64,000 bases of DNA from assembly GCA_022453515.1 (NCBI GenBank), contig JAJNNY010000095.1:1-64000 (forward strand), read 5' to 3'. The position numbers and the translations under genes are program-made. The notes beneath the pieces were generated by a model. The model did not search any database. It saw only the letters and a list, made by a program, of their open reading frames with translations, and was not told where the DNA came from. Shown one piece after another: positions 22,823 to 35,205 of the stretch; position 1 is the first letter of the stretch, and each line of letters begins with the position of its first letter. The stretch comes from Astrocystis sublimbata. Lineage: Eukaryota > Ascomycota > Sordariomycetes > Xylariales > Xylariaceae.

Positions 22823-24154
22823 TCATAATGTTTCCAGACTATACCTTTCCCCCGTATCTCGGCCCGGCGGTGTCTGTAGGTTCCTAACACTACTGTGATC
22901 AGGCTGTTCGTCTCTTGGGTGCGCAACGCTTCGAGAATGGGTTGATTTGCCTCTAGAAGATAGATATACTTGAGTATTCCTCAAGATATGCCTTAGCAAG
23001 AGGGGCACAGATGGGAAGCAGGCGACTAGAATAACCGTAGCGTATTCAATTTCCCTTGATACCCTGTTAGTGATGTCCAACTGGGTCTGCGCCTGTGCCA
23101 CTCACGTCCAATAACCGAACGGCTCTATCGCATACGTGACGTCTTTCTGCATGGATAGTTGAACCGTGTATGCGAAGCGAACTATACTGGCGATACAGGC
23201 ACTGTGGACCATGTCAGTACCACTGCTTCTACTCTTGCTAGGGTAAAATAGGGGCAATCGGATACGCACAAGAACCCAACAGCGAAGATGGCAGTCACTT
23301 TGATTTTAGATTTCCGAGCCATCTGGAGATGCCGAATAGCAAGCAAGGGCAGAAATAGGATAGTGAAGTCGGACACAATGTTGATTGCACTCGAGGCGAT
23401 CAGAACTGCATCGGTGTTGATGCACTGACCGGGAAGTTCTGGATTCCAAATCTTCTCGCGTGGGATACAGGCGAGGATGAACGACAGCGTCCAGCCAGCA
23501 TAAAATAGCAGGTTCGCCCAGATGAGGATTTTGAGGCTTATGTGGCTGAAGCTATTATGCTGATGTTGAAGAAAGATTGATTCGATCTGACGCATAACGA
23601 CATACTTGGCGTTGAACATCATAGGCCCGTACAGTATTTCAAGATAGTTTATAATCTACATTTCACTTGTCATTAGTCGTCAATCACCCACACTGAGGCA
23701 ACCAATTATAGCACCCTATATCGTATAACTAACCTTGAGCAGTTCAATAAACCGTGACAGGGTGACATTCCATTGGTGTTCACCTTGCCCATATTTCCCC
23801 GTTGAGATGGTGAAATAGATATACGCCGCGAAAAGGGCCTGTTCTGTTCAGTCATGTATCGCTGTCATTAGGACGGATGAAGTTACCAGTGACAGTATCA
23901 GGGCACCTGCTGTTCATTTAGTCTCCATTGTTAATTGTTCATGTCTGACTCATTTACTTACCGTCATCCACGTTAAACTTCTTGATGATCTTGGCTCGTG
24001 TGAAAGTACGCGCCGCTACCGCGAGCGTACAGAGAGTTAATGTTAAGATCGCTATTGCGATATGGATGTAATGAATCGAGGGCGGATTGACGAAATTGGG
24101 AATTACACCATCAGGCGGCTCCAGGGCACCTGTTGGCACAGGGCTCCCCTCCAT
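22823..24154 (-). CDS. Rhodopsin-like (PTH11/SAT4-type) seven-helix membrane protein
   Basis: Six exons (24154-23962, 23906-23887, 23838-23734, 23655-23270, 23201-23106, 23063-22823) sum to 1041 nt, giving 346 aa with matching phases. The second exon is only 20 nt. Hydrophobic helices include IHIAIAILTLTLCTLAV at the N-terminus, ALFAAYIYFTI, LKILIWANLLFYAGWTLSFIL, AVLIASSAINIVSDFTILFLP and VILVACFPSVPLLLRHIL. The pattern C-x-C-rich loop, then NIVSDFTILFLPL and a conserved W in the first cytoplasmic region, is that of the large fungal rhodopsin-domain integral membrane family. Its members are thought to act as plasma-membrane sensors, but most have no assigned function. Likely intact. No link to the metabolic genes is visible beyond position. 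Confidence 0.8.
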
Positions 24155-25821
24155 TGCGTGCCGTAAGGCCTAATGTAGGTGGAGTTGTCGGGGTGCTCTG
24201 ATGAAAAGCGTTCGAGATCTATGGGTGCTGCACCGGGCGGTGGCTTGAGGGAAGCCTTTTTCTCTCTTGTTCAAAATAAGCTCCAGGCATGGTGAACTTG
24301 TGAAGAGATTGAACGACGTAGAGATGAGGTGCAAATAGCAAGATCAAACCAATGGCTTCCTCCCCCATCCGGATTCAGGGGTTACCAGAAAATTCATACC
24401 GAAGGTCACTCATCAGACGCGTCGTTGCAACCTGCGACCACGCACATGCGGAAATCAAACGATGCCAAATAAGCGAAATCCTCTCTTTGCTACCAATATT
24501 GGCGGGTGTGTCTTGGCGGACGAAAAAAGCATCAGAAATTGGAGTCGATGCTTATCGATTGGGACAAGCTTACTCCTAGGCCTCCATCTCGTGCATGGGT
24601 ATGCAGACAGTGTAGATGGAGATACATCTACGTGCTACTGCATCACCTTCAAATATCTGATACTGAAATACCATCTTGCACGTACGTCTTAGAGGTTTCA
24701 CGGACATCAAACAAGGACTATGCAATAACAGCAAGAAATGATTTTGACCGCAATGCCCATGCCATAGCTACAAGTATGATTGCAAGGATACCATCTTAAC
24801 ACTCACTGTCTCAGGAGCTTTATGTAGGTCTTCCCGTCGACGTAGCAGTGAGTAAGTATCCCGGCAAGCCGGCCATATACAAAGTTTGTTACTGATATCG
24901 CCACTTGATACCTATATAGGTAGGTATGTGACGCTGAGCTACGCCACTCGTCTCGAGCTAGCTATATATGACACCTTCCGTCTCAAGTATGCAGTGACTA
25001 ATAACCTTCGTTGAGGGTATTTAACTCCGAGCCGTGTAGTAATTATAAAGCCGGGTTGCAGTGCTACTGTGCCATAGCAGCCTTCTGGCTTTAATGTTAC
25101 CCAAGGGCATGCCCTGATACAGCACTGCTATTAGAAGTTGTGAAAGCTGGAGGAACATAACTGCTCAACTATGCGCCTGCTCGCATGGAGCGATAGCATC
25201 ATGGTGTTCCACAGCATGAGCCGGGCGTCTTGAGTCGACATTGAGACATGATCTGTCAAGAATTCAATTCACCGGTCGGCAAAATGATTGTTATCTGCAT
25301 TCTGTCGTGTGTCCGAGTGCGAAGGTCCCTGTCGGGTCGGATTTGGAGTATCTGTGTTGCACTGCACTCTGCGAGGTTTGCGTCTCGAATGATCCTCCAA
25401 GATTCCATCTGCGCGCGGTTCATTCAAGCCTCTGTTCTTCTGCTGGGCCGCCCGGGGCCGAGTATGATGCATCGATGCAACTGCCTCGTCATAATCTACC
25501 TTGATAGTTGGTTCTTAAAGCTGAGTGAGCGAAGTAATCCTTGAGATTACATAGCTCACTGTAGGTTGATTGGATGCTCATACAATGCCGAGATGCATTC
25601 TGAATCCTTCGAAAGGCTTACTGCAGGTGCACTTCACTCAATGATCTATTGGCTCTCAGATTCCGAGCGAGTATGCCATTGACGAGACGTAGTTGCTAGA
25701 AGTCAAAACTTGGACTTCAAATGGAAAGCGACTCTCTACTCACTCGCTCTGGGTATTGATATCCCGTGCCTCACAAAGTCATTCGTCTTGTCATCAGCGG
25801 CAAAGTCCAACGTTAGCCAGC
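24155..25821. other. Intergenic, no gene seen
   Basis: 1.7 kb upstream of both flanking genes (divergent), so it should contain both promoters. The ORFs here are short, overlap on both strands and lack domains. Confidence 0.5.
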
Positions 25822-27715
25822 ATGCTGCAATCAATGATAGTTCTCGCCCTTGTCGCTCTCTGTCTTCTGTACTTCGGCTACAGACGAGCACTGCCCAAGC
25901 CGCTGCCAGGCATCCCTTACAATGCTGAAGCAACTAAAAGCTTGTTTGGCGACGGCCTAGCTATGATGAATGAAGTGTCTCAGACCGGCGATGTGATGGC
26001 TTGGTTCTTAAAGCAAAACCAGAAGACAGGATCACCCATCAGTCAAATCTTCATCCAGCCATTTGGAAAACCGTTGATCATAGTTCGAGACTGGCGGACG
26101 GCCCGTGACGTCAGTGAGTTGTTCCCAAGTTGTTGAATCGCTTCATTTCAGTACGTCTTCGCCTTCGATACTCAGCTGCTAAATGAAGGTTCCCGTAGTG
26201 TTACACCGGTCACGCGAGTTCGACCGTTCCAGTCTCATGATCACTTACGCAGGGGGACTTTTGGATGATCAGCACTTTGTGCTAAAGACAGGTCCCGAAT
26301 GGAAGAAACGTCGTCGTCTTATTGACGATACCATGTCCCCGACCTTCCTCCACGGCCCGGTTTCGCATATCGTGTACGACAAAAGCCAAAATTGGATCAA
26401 GTTATGGCGATTGAAGTCTCAGGTAGCGTCCGGTCGCCCCTTTAAGGCCTACTACGATATCCATTTCGCCATACTGGACACCGTGCTTGGGTTTTCCTTT
26501 GGCTCCGAATTCCCTCGCAGCGCGATGGAACCTCAATTGAAGCGATTAGCTCGCATGGCGCAAGAAGTTCAATCGTCGCGAGAGATCCCGCATGACGGGA
26601 CAAGGAACATTCCCATCGACTTTCCTGAGGAACCTATCGATAGTAGTCTGAGGTCGATGCTCCAGCTTCTTGAATCCCTCGAGAAAATTAAAACTGCGCC
26701 TTATATACCACTGAAGTGGTGGCTTGTCAAAAGGTCCGCTGCTTACAAGAACCTTTGGCGGATGAAGAACGACTGCATTCTCACGGAAGTGAAAAAAGCG
26801 GTCGAAGCCCGCAAGCAATACACCCGCGCTAGCCATGCCGACGAGGAGTCATCCTCATTGCTAAGCTGCGCCGCAGCAGTCATCGTCGACAAAGAGGCAC
26901 GCAATGCCAAGAAGGAGAACAGGGCACCTGATTTCCTTTCTACCATGGTTGTGGAAGAGATATGGGGCCTGATCGTGGCGGGCTCGGACACCCTAAGCAC
27001 AACGTTCGCCTGGGGTGTCAAGCTTCTTGCAGATCACCCCGAAATTCAGGATCGACTAAGAAAGACGCTACATGCTATCCACACGAGGGCAATTGAGGAA
27101 AAGCGCCTACCATCCGCCGATGAAATCCACCATGCCCCCACAGGCTACGTCGATGCAACCATCGAGGAAATGCTCCGATGCGGAGGTCCTATCCCCATAG
27201 GCGACCGAGAAGCCAATTTCGACACAACGCTCTTGGGCCATCACATCCCCAAGGGTACCAATGTGCGATTCCTGCATAATGGACCAGGTGTACGACTACC
27301 AGAACTGGAAGCCAACAAGCACAAATACAGTCAAGATCCGGAAGCCTCGAAAGACATGTCTGGCTGGGATGACGAGGACATAGACTTGTTCAAACCAGAG
27401 CGCTGGCTGTGCCGCTCGACAGAAGAACTAAAGCAATCGGCAGGGGATGCTGTGGGCGCAGATGGGGCCAAACGGACTTTCAACCCACTGGCGGGGCCGA
27501 GCATTCCGTTTGGTCTCGGCATCCGCGGCTGTTTTGGGAAACGCCTGGCGTACATTGAACTCAAGATTTTGTTAACAATGTTGATCTGGAATTTCGAGCT
27601 ACTCAAGTGCCCAGATGACCTGTCGAGCTATTCGGGGCAACTGTCATTTGTGAACAAGCCCCGGAACTGCTACGTACGACTGAGGAGCATTGATCATCCT
27701 GCAGATCGGTTGTGA
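25822..27715 (+). CDS. Cytochrome P450, LPKPLxGIPYN subfamily, intact copy
   Basis: Exons 25822-26113 and 26199-27715 (intron 26114-26198, GTGAGT...CGTAG) give 1809 nt and 602 aa. The open frame runs further upstream, but MLQSMIVLALVALCLLYFGYR is the natural membrane anchor, so I start there. Next comes LPKPLPGIPYNAEATKSLFGD, then IVRDWRTARDVM and REFDRS. Motifs: I-helix VAGSDTLSTTFAWG, K-helix EEMLRCGG (ExxR), PERW, and haem loop PFGLGIRGCFGKRLA with the ligand Cys. At 602 aa it is long for a P450, because of an acidic loop before PERW. It is a clear paralogue of the damaged P450 at 38.5-40.3 kb, sharing the N-terminal signature, the FGLG-RGCFGKRLA loop and the CYVRL end. Substrate unknown. 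Confidence 0.9.
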
Positions 27716-29795
27716 AGAATCAATCGATTACGGGATGCATCTCAAGCAGTTCACCACTTGAGCTTTTGGGTGGAATTCGGTCAAGATAACGGGTGCTTTA
27801 CATGGCCAGGCGATATGGTATGAGTTGGGATGGGCAGCAGGGAGCAATCTGACAATAACAACATCAAGTCAGCTTAACCGCGACTTGACAGTGACAGTTA
27901 AATTCACGCTCTTTACATATCAAAGTATATTCCGTTATACAGGTACTATATAGTAAGAGCTTCTCTCATGCTCTTTGCATGTATTTAATGGAATCATTAA
28001 TCAATGACGGAGGGGATATTGTGTTTACAAAAATACGGTCGTCCAAACAACCACTTTCTGCACTGCTGATGAGAAGCTGTTGTAGAGAATGGTTCCATTC
28101 GTGATCGGCCCAAGACGCCCTGTCCTTATTGCAGGCATGTAATACATCACTGTCTATAGGCTACGAGGCGAGCGAGGTATCCATTTGAGCCATAACTACC
28201 AGCCGTGGCACAGACACTTGGCCTAAGCTTACCTCCCCGTAAGCTTGACTATCAGCACTGGCTCCAGAGTAATATGTGAGTGAGATTTCCTAAAGTACTG
28301 TGCAGTTTACCAAACAGAGGATCCTATCCGGGACCCGCGCACCCGGCAGTTGAATCATCCCTAGTGAACCTCCATGAAGGAGCGCCTTGAACTGCAAAGA
28401 CGCATGGTTAGCTGGTGACCCCTGCTCGATTGATCCCAAAACAATGTAGTTGTTTTCAATCCGTCGAGGATCGAAGAGATAAGCAAATGCAGTCCGCACT
28501 AGATGACGCGATAGTACATGGGCCAGTGGACCAATCAAGTGAGCCTCACTCCAGAAGCGCATCATCATACCTTTCGCGAGACTTGTGATGAGATCTCATT
28601 ATTTGCCATGCAACAAACCAAAGCAATTCAACACCCTCCTGTTCAAGTGATGAGGGTTGGCGGTAGCGGTGAAATGGCATGGCGGTGAATGAGTCGGTTT
28701 GGCGATGAGCGTGCGCGTGGCAAAAGCCTCAAGCACACTTCTTACCAGGTAGCCTTCTATGTTTCTTTGCACTCAGCTCCCCTCACCCCAGGATTTGCCC
28801 CAATCTTCGTAAGATGCCGAGCATGTCAGAGGCCATCTGCATCCTTCCTCCTAATAAATGCATCCTGCATTCTGATGTGCATCTCTTCAATCTATTCGAA
28901 TTGAAACCTGCCACTCATGACTGGCTTTTTGACGCTCGACGCATAAACAATCGTAGGATCATGATCCTAGTCGCCGACGTTGCATTTCTTCGTATAAACT
29001 CGATGATTGACTCCAGTGCAGTAAAGCCAGAGGATCACGGGAATCTTGCCCGTTGAGCATTTCTCCTATCACTCAGGACTCCGCGTCTTGGGTGCGCTCC
29101 TGATCCTCCGGCACTCATCGGAACTAGATCCGTTGCTTGCGGTATTAATAGTACACAATAGCGACAGATCAAGTAATTAAATTGGAGTGCTTCATGAGCG
29201 CGGCACAGTCAATCGCTGACAGCCAATCGCAGGCACTGTACGTTGCCATCAGAATCGCACAGTTCTCGAGAAACGTACTCGTAATCCTTTACGGAAGGCC
29301 GCGATGATAGAGTGCGCTACAGTTTGTCGCCTGGTTCAAGTAAGCGAACGTTCCCGCATCATGTTGCGACAAGATCAAGCCCCTGTTTAGCGTCCCCCGC
29401 GTCCCGGCTCGACCAGTTGATTCTGCTTAGCGCAGATCTCGCCGCGATAGAATTTACGGAAGTGCCCCTGTCTCGCCTGTCTCGTCTATGGCTGTCCCCT
29501 GCTCATCTGAGCCTATCTACCAAACTCGCCGAGCTCGCCAAACATGCGAGTCCTTCAGGATGATAAATGCTAGCTCGACGCTAGAGACGAGAGAAACAAG
29601 GATGCTACTGTTCACAAAGCAATCATATAACCTATAGTCTTCTTCTGCAATACTCGCTATCGATTAATATTTGCGGCTATTTGGACGCCACTGACGAGAA
29701 AGTAGACCAGGGGTGATTCCATACCCGAATTCCCCTAACGGTACAAGCCCCTGGCGTCGAGCTAACCAATATGGCCCGCGCCGAAAAAGCTAGTG
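27716..29795. other. Intergenic, no supported gene
   Basis: 2.1 kb between convergent P450 3' ends. A minus-strand frame at 28290-28568 and several plus-strand frames are open but have no domain or codon pattern that I would call coding. Confidence 0.45.
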
Positions 29796-31727
29796 TCAAA
29801 TCAGACTCCGCTTGGTCAACACCACATCCATGTCACTTTGCCTCGTCAGCCAACCACCCGACACCTTCCACTCTTTGTCGGGATCAGCCAACGTGATCTG
29901 GAAGTTCCTGTAGAGCTCCACGATGATCTTCGTGAGCTGCATCATGGCCAGGTTCCTCCCGATGCAATTCCTAGCACCAGCTCCGAACTGAGGACATCTG
30001 TCAGTGATATAACTCGTGTGTGGGAGAGTCAGTTGTCGAAAACAGCTGACATACCGTAAACATATTTGCTCGCATTCTGGCCACGTGCTGGGGGTCGCTC
30101 TCAATCCATCTCTCGGGTCGGAAAAGGTGTGCATCTTCACCGAAGATACTCTTATCTCTATTGACAACCCAGCAATTCACACCTATGATGGTGTCCTCGG
30201 GGATGTGTTTTCCGTGTAGAGTTACCCCGCCTTTTGGTGTGAGGCGTTCTAAAATTAGACCAGTGCTTGGATGGATGCGGAGTGCTTCGTTCGTCACAGC
30301 TAGACTATATCTCGTCCGTTAATGATAAACCCCTGGGTTCTCTGTTGTGGTGTGATCGACGACAAGGGGGTGCAAGACCTTTAGAATGTACTTACACGTA
30401 ACGCAATGGCACGATCTCCGAGTATCTTGCTGGTTCGCTTAGATTGCCGTCCTTGGTAGCGTCGGATATCTCCTTGAAGAGCTTTTGCTGTGCCGACATG
30501 TTCTTCGCGAGGTAGTAAACTACAGCTCGCAACGCAATCGCAACGACGTCATGAGCGGTCACCCTATTATGCGCTGTAAGTTCGATCAAGTGACAGGCGC
30601 TGTCTAGATCTGAGAGTTGGGCTCTCCGTCGACTTACACGTTGATGTACGCTGCTGCGATGACTTCCCTGATAGTGAACTTGTCCGGAACCGACTTATGT
30701 AGCTCTAGAAAGTGGTTTAGCATGTCGGGACTCTCCGTCGGTTGCTCAAGACGATCTTGAACAAGTTTGAGAACGAACTACCATCTCCCGACATGGCCCG
30801 AATGTCAGCAAGCTGTTCCTGGACGAGAGGTTGAGTGGCCACTCACGTTGAATAAAGGGTTCTCCTCTCTCGCTCCAGTGACCATCGTCTTTAACTTGGC
30901 CCAAATCCGTTCTAGAGGGTATACCTGACCCCACTAATTGGTGTGAGCAACGCTATTATCTGTTGACCAGATTGGGTCTTTTATACCTTTGAGAAATACA
31001 GCATTTGCTCGTGATCCAGATGACATATTCCCTGTAGGTCGGAGCCTGAATCCATAAAGCCTAACTTTTGAGAGAAGTTGACTGCCCCGAGCGAATCGAA
31101 GGCATAGTACTGAAGCCACGCTGCGAGGTCTACTTGGGCATCCTTTCCTGAGCCGATTATCGCGTTCATTTTGGAGATGAAAAGCGCGGTACAGTCGTCG
31201 AGATTGAGCTCAAGCCCCGAGACGGCGGTTGTTGTGTACAATGTGCCCATGGTTCGCTTAAGCGCCGCATGGTATTCTGCATCTTGGGTTGAGAAGACAT
31301 TGTGCAGATCTGTACCCTCAAACTTTGGCTGCAGAATACCGTAGATGCCGGACTAGGTATAGGTAAGTATTAACTTTGCTACCGGACGAGGCACGATAGT
31401 TACCTTGGTGAAGCCGGAGCGGGATCGATGAACTACTTGGATTGATTCCGTGCTCGAGGCAGAGATATGATTCGGGCCAATCCTCACAAGAGGTCCATGC
31501 TTTTCATGCAGCTCTGTGTTGACGAAGGGCATCTTCTCCTGCCAGACGACATGCAGCTTCCATAAGCTAGTAATACTAGCGAGGAACGGTCCGGGAATCT
31601 TGTTGAGGCCTCGGTAGTAACGTGTTCGTATAAGATACAGGAGAAATACCACCAGCATTGCTGTAACAGTACCTCCAAACCGGGAGCCCGAGTCTGCAGT
31701 AACATATTGTTCGATATGTTTAGACAT
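29796..31727 (-). pseudogene. Cytochrome P450, pisatin-demethylase-like, degraded
   Basis: The N-terminus from the ATG at 31727 has a membrane anchor (GGTVTAMLVVFLLYLI), the proline hinge KIPGPFLA and GPLVRIGPNHIS. The next exon reads SGIYGILQPKFEGTD. The C-terminal part has EALRIHP (ExxR), PERWIE and the haem loop FGAGARNCIGRN with a good Cys. The middle is damaged. Near 30750-30765, MSGDGSSFS and the downstream LVQDRLEQP run in different frames with no room for an intron. The I-helix, normally AGxDTT, reads TAHDVVAIALRA. The splice phases around 30560-30640 do not join. Pisatin-demethylase-type P450s oxidise aromatic substrates. This copy is most likely dead, although a single sequencing indel could account for one of the breaks. 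Confidence 0.7.
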
Positions 31728-32551
31728 GGTGGTTGTCGGTCATACAATAAAATGGTGATATCAAGGGCACAATAGTTGTAAAACAAAGTCTCTTGTATTG
31801 CTTTTACATGATCTATCGCCAGCTCGTCAAGATGATTCAAAGAGTCAAGGAGGGGGCCAGAAGAACATAAAAAGCCAAGCAATCCAGATCTGAATAAGCA
31901 ACTACCATTGGAATTGCCACCTCCACTAGATGGCAATGGAAAATCCGCCATGTAGCTGATAAGCCGCAGGTCTAATACCACTCACACTCCACTACTCCTG
32001 CATCTTTGACATACCAACATTAAGAGCCTCGTTCGGTTCTCGGACTTCACATGCATTATACATCCTGCGTCAGCAATCCCGGCAAAGATTCCCGTTGATA
32101 GGGTATTGGGTGGCGAAATGGCGGTTATTAAATGACAGGAATGTCGCAGTCGATATGCGCGTTCAGCAAACATGCATCAAAAAACCTTGGAAGTCCTATT
32201 CCTACAGATGGATCAGGTAATCACCTGTATTTCTGCATGCAAGCATCAAGGTAAGTTGGTAATACTATCACGCCTGCGATTGTAGCACAGACAAGACTTC
32301 AAAGTGGCCTCCACAAAATTCCAAGATCACTGGTAGGTACCAGACTAATGCATCAGCGTGGCTACGAGCTCAAATAAGCAAGTACTTCGTTCTTGATACT
32401 TTGAACCGATTTTACGATGATGAGATATAAACCAGATTCCTGTTCGTATATAATTACAAGTAAGGAGACCAGACTCCATCTGACACTATTCTCTCGGCCT
32501 GCTGTATTGCCCCGAAAGCTTCTCAGCTAACCATCGAAAACAACAACAAAG
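31728..32551. promoter_or_regulatory. Divergent promoter region, P450 pseudogene and DMATS copy 2
   Basis: 824 bp between divergent starts, close to the 825 bp between P450 and DMATS copy 1. A TATAAA lies at 32426-32431, about 125 bp before the DMATS ATG. No gene is seen. Confidence 0.45.
32426..32431 (+). promoter_or_regulatory. Possible TATA box of DMATS copy 2
   Basis: TATAAA about 120-125 bp upstream of the start codon. Position and sequence are suitable; there is no other evidence. Confidence 0.4.
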
Positions 32552-33986
32552 ATGTCAACTGGTCACCATAAGGAACTTTCAACTTGGCAGCAGGTCAAGT
32601 CTAAGTCCGACGCTGAAGATACTGAAACTCTACATTCTCGCCTCTGGTATCAGCACACTGGACGAGCTCTAGCTGCCCTTCTATTCTATGCCGGCTACTC
32701 TGGCGATGCGCAGTACCGAAGTCTCCTTTTCTTCAAGCATTTGGTCGCTCCACATCTAGGCTGTTTTCCCATCCCTGGCCACACGCAACTATGGCAAAGC
32801 TTCATGACCGATAATGGCTCACCTGTTGAATTGAGCTGGGACTGGGGCACAGACGGCCGTCGGCCAACTGTAAGATACTCAATCGAACCAATAGGCCTTA
32901 AGGCAGGAACCATACTGGACCCTCTCAACATGCTTGTTGGGCCCATCTTCAGAGACCATCTCGCCCACGTCTTGCCGAAGCTACAACTAGAGTGGTTTCA
33001 TCATTTCCAAGATTTCTTCTTAAGCTGCCGCGACAGCTGTCACGGACCGGTCGACCTGCAAGACCACAATGCGTCCATTTTCTACGCGTTCGATCTCACA
33101 GAGACCGAGACGATAGCGAAGGTCTACTTCTTCCCAAAGTATCGGGCGATTGCAGACAACGATTCCCCGTTGAACGTGCTCATACGAGCAATTGAAAGCG
33201 CCCCCTACACCACGAATGAGAACCTGAAGGCACTCTCCGTGTTCTCCGAATTCGCACAAGATTATGCGAACGCAGGTCTCGAATTCGAGATGCTGGCCAT
33301 TGATCTAATCAACCCATTAGACTCGCGTTTCAAAATCTACTTTCGAAGCCGCGACACCGACTTCGATTCGGTCGTCAATATCATGACATTCGGCGGCCGA
33401 GCCGACAGTCCACACTTGAGGAGAGGCCTCCAGAGCCTCAAGACGCTGTGGAACTCTCTCTTTGCAGTCCGCTCGAGCTGCCCCTTGAAAGAGGTTCCCC
33501 ACCGCACAGCAGGCATGCTGTACAACCTGGAGTTTCGTCTTGACGACGAGTTTCCAGCCGCCAAGATCTATCTCCCTGTCCGACACTACTCCAGCGATGA
33601 TGCCGCAGTGATTCAGGGGCTCGATGGCTTCTTCCAATCTCATGGGAGAGGCAGCTGTATGAAAGCTTACAAAAGCTTTATGGCTACGATATAGTAAGTG
33701 CAATTACATATTCATGAGCAAGACTACAGAGTGACATGTCATTGACATATCGTGCAGTGGCTCTGAGAGTTTACGAACAGGATCAAGCGTCCACACTTAC
33801 ATAGGATGTTCGATTCGTGGAGATGGTACGCTTAGGGTAGTCTCTTACTTCAAGTTGCCACTGCCTAATTGTCTCACCTTTAATGATGATGCGACCCCAA
33901 TATCCCAAGTTTCTGCTTTCATCCCTTCTAGTATCAAGATCAATGAATGCCCGATTGAGCTTCATCATGAAGCACACGGGGATTAA
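32552..33986 (+). CDS. Aromatic prenyltransferase, DMATS/ABBA family, copy 2
   Basis: Exon 1 is 32552-33693 and exon 2 is 33758-33986 (intron 33694-33757, GTAAGT...TGCAG), giving 1371 nt and 456 aa. Exon 2 supplies the last strand (VHTYIGCSIRGDGTLRVVSYF) that copy 1 carries without an intron. Landmarks shared with copy 1: SFMTDNGSPVELSWDWG (conserved Glu), VRYSIEPIG, AGTILDPLN, RFKIYFRS, AKIYLPVRHY and HGRGSC. The two proteins are clearly paralogous but diverged, so they probably act on different positions or substrates. This copy has a C-terminal tail of about 40 residues that copy 1 lacks (ending ELHHEAHGD). It sits between a degraded P450 and the aromatic amino acid lyase. Intact. Confidence 0.9.
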
Positions 33987-35205
33987 GGATCAGCGCACCC
34001 AGAATCTCACAGGTAGTCATGTAAATCAACATCGGGCATGAATAAAACAATGAAAATTCGAATTGTTCTCAAGACCGCAATGATCAATGATTCTATGCCA
34101 ACCATCGAGGTCATGTGAAAGCAGGTTCAAATCCTACATGTATGTATGTGCGGGATTGTAACAGGGGTTCGGATTTCACCAAGTGCACGAAACTCCACAA
34201 GATAACGAGGTCAAAATGTAGCTATGTGTGATTTGATTGGCGAGGGCCTCCTCCAATGAGGTAACTACCCACCTCCCGCGGGGTTGATACCGTACATACA
34301 TTGAAGTCCTAGAGATGCATGTAAGACTCGCGTGGGGGACGCTCGACACCGTCTCGACCCGTCTATGGAAAAAAGCTTGGCGGTGAAGCGACAAGCTACA
34401 CCCGATTGGAAGTCGCTTGCTTTCTACCTTGGAACCTTGGAACCATGGTTTCCAATCCTTCGGATCTGAAGGAGCCAAATCCTGGCAAATCCTGGAGGAC
34501 TTAGGATCTACATGGCTTCTGCAGTCACCATCACCCGACGTTTCATCCACCTGGCTCGACTGTGATACAGGGCATTCGCATTCGCATTTGTCTCAAGCGC
34601 CCCTTATCCCCAAGCTATAACAAACAAAAAATAGACCGGCACGGCGGGATCTGCGGATGATCCCGCAGCCCAATCCGGGAAAGCATCTAATCAAGCGGCA
34701 TCGAGGGATTGCAATCCTTTCAACAACGCGCGCAGCAAGTAATCCGATGACTTCAAGATAGTGCAAAGCCTGTGGTGTTGGAGAGACTATGCATGCTTTT
34801 CCACGAGAAGCTGTTAGTCGGTCTATAGACGAAAAGCGATTGAAGAAGACTAATACTGGATAAGCAGGAAGGACATCATTGATTACATACCAGAGCAATA
34901 CTTTCCGAGATAGCCTACTTCTGGCTTATTCGGACTGGGGCTCAGGGCAAGTCACATTCAACCTCCCTTGCCAGGAGGCTCATGCTCTGTAGTTGTATGC
35001 TACCTACGTCTGAACACTGGTGCACCTGACCTTGAGCATCCCCATGAGCAGTGATGACTGCCCGTTTGGATTGTACGATACGCCTCACGATTACGAAACT
35101 ATCCAGGCGGACAAGAACTCTTAGAGCCATAGCTTTTGTGTCGCACACAGATACGCTTTCTTTGTCCGAATAAACCACACCAGTATTCTCTAGCCCCCTT
35201 CAATC
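33987..35205. other. Intergenic, no gene seen
   Basis: 1.2 kb. A small direct and palindromic repeat around 34430-34455 (CTTGGAACC twice, then CCATGG) is the only local structure. No ORF with recognisable content. Confidence 0.45.

Noticed and set aside
28290..29563. Open frames of 70-92 codons in the 27.7-29.8 kb gap
   Set aside because: Short, on both strands, no domain, no introns linking them; at chance level for this base composition.
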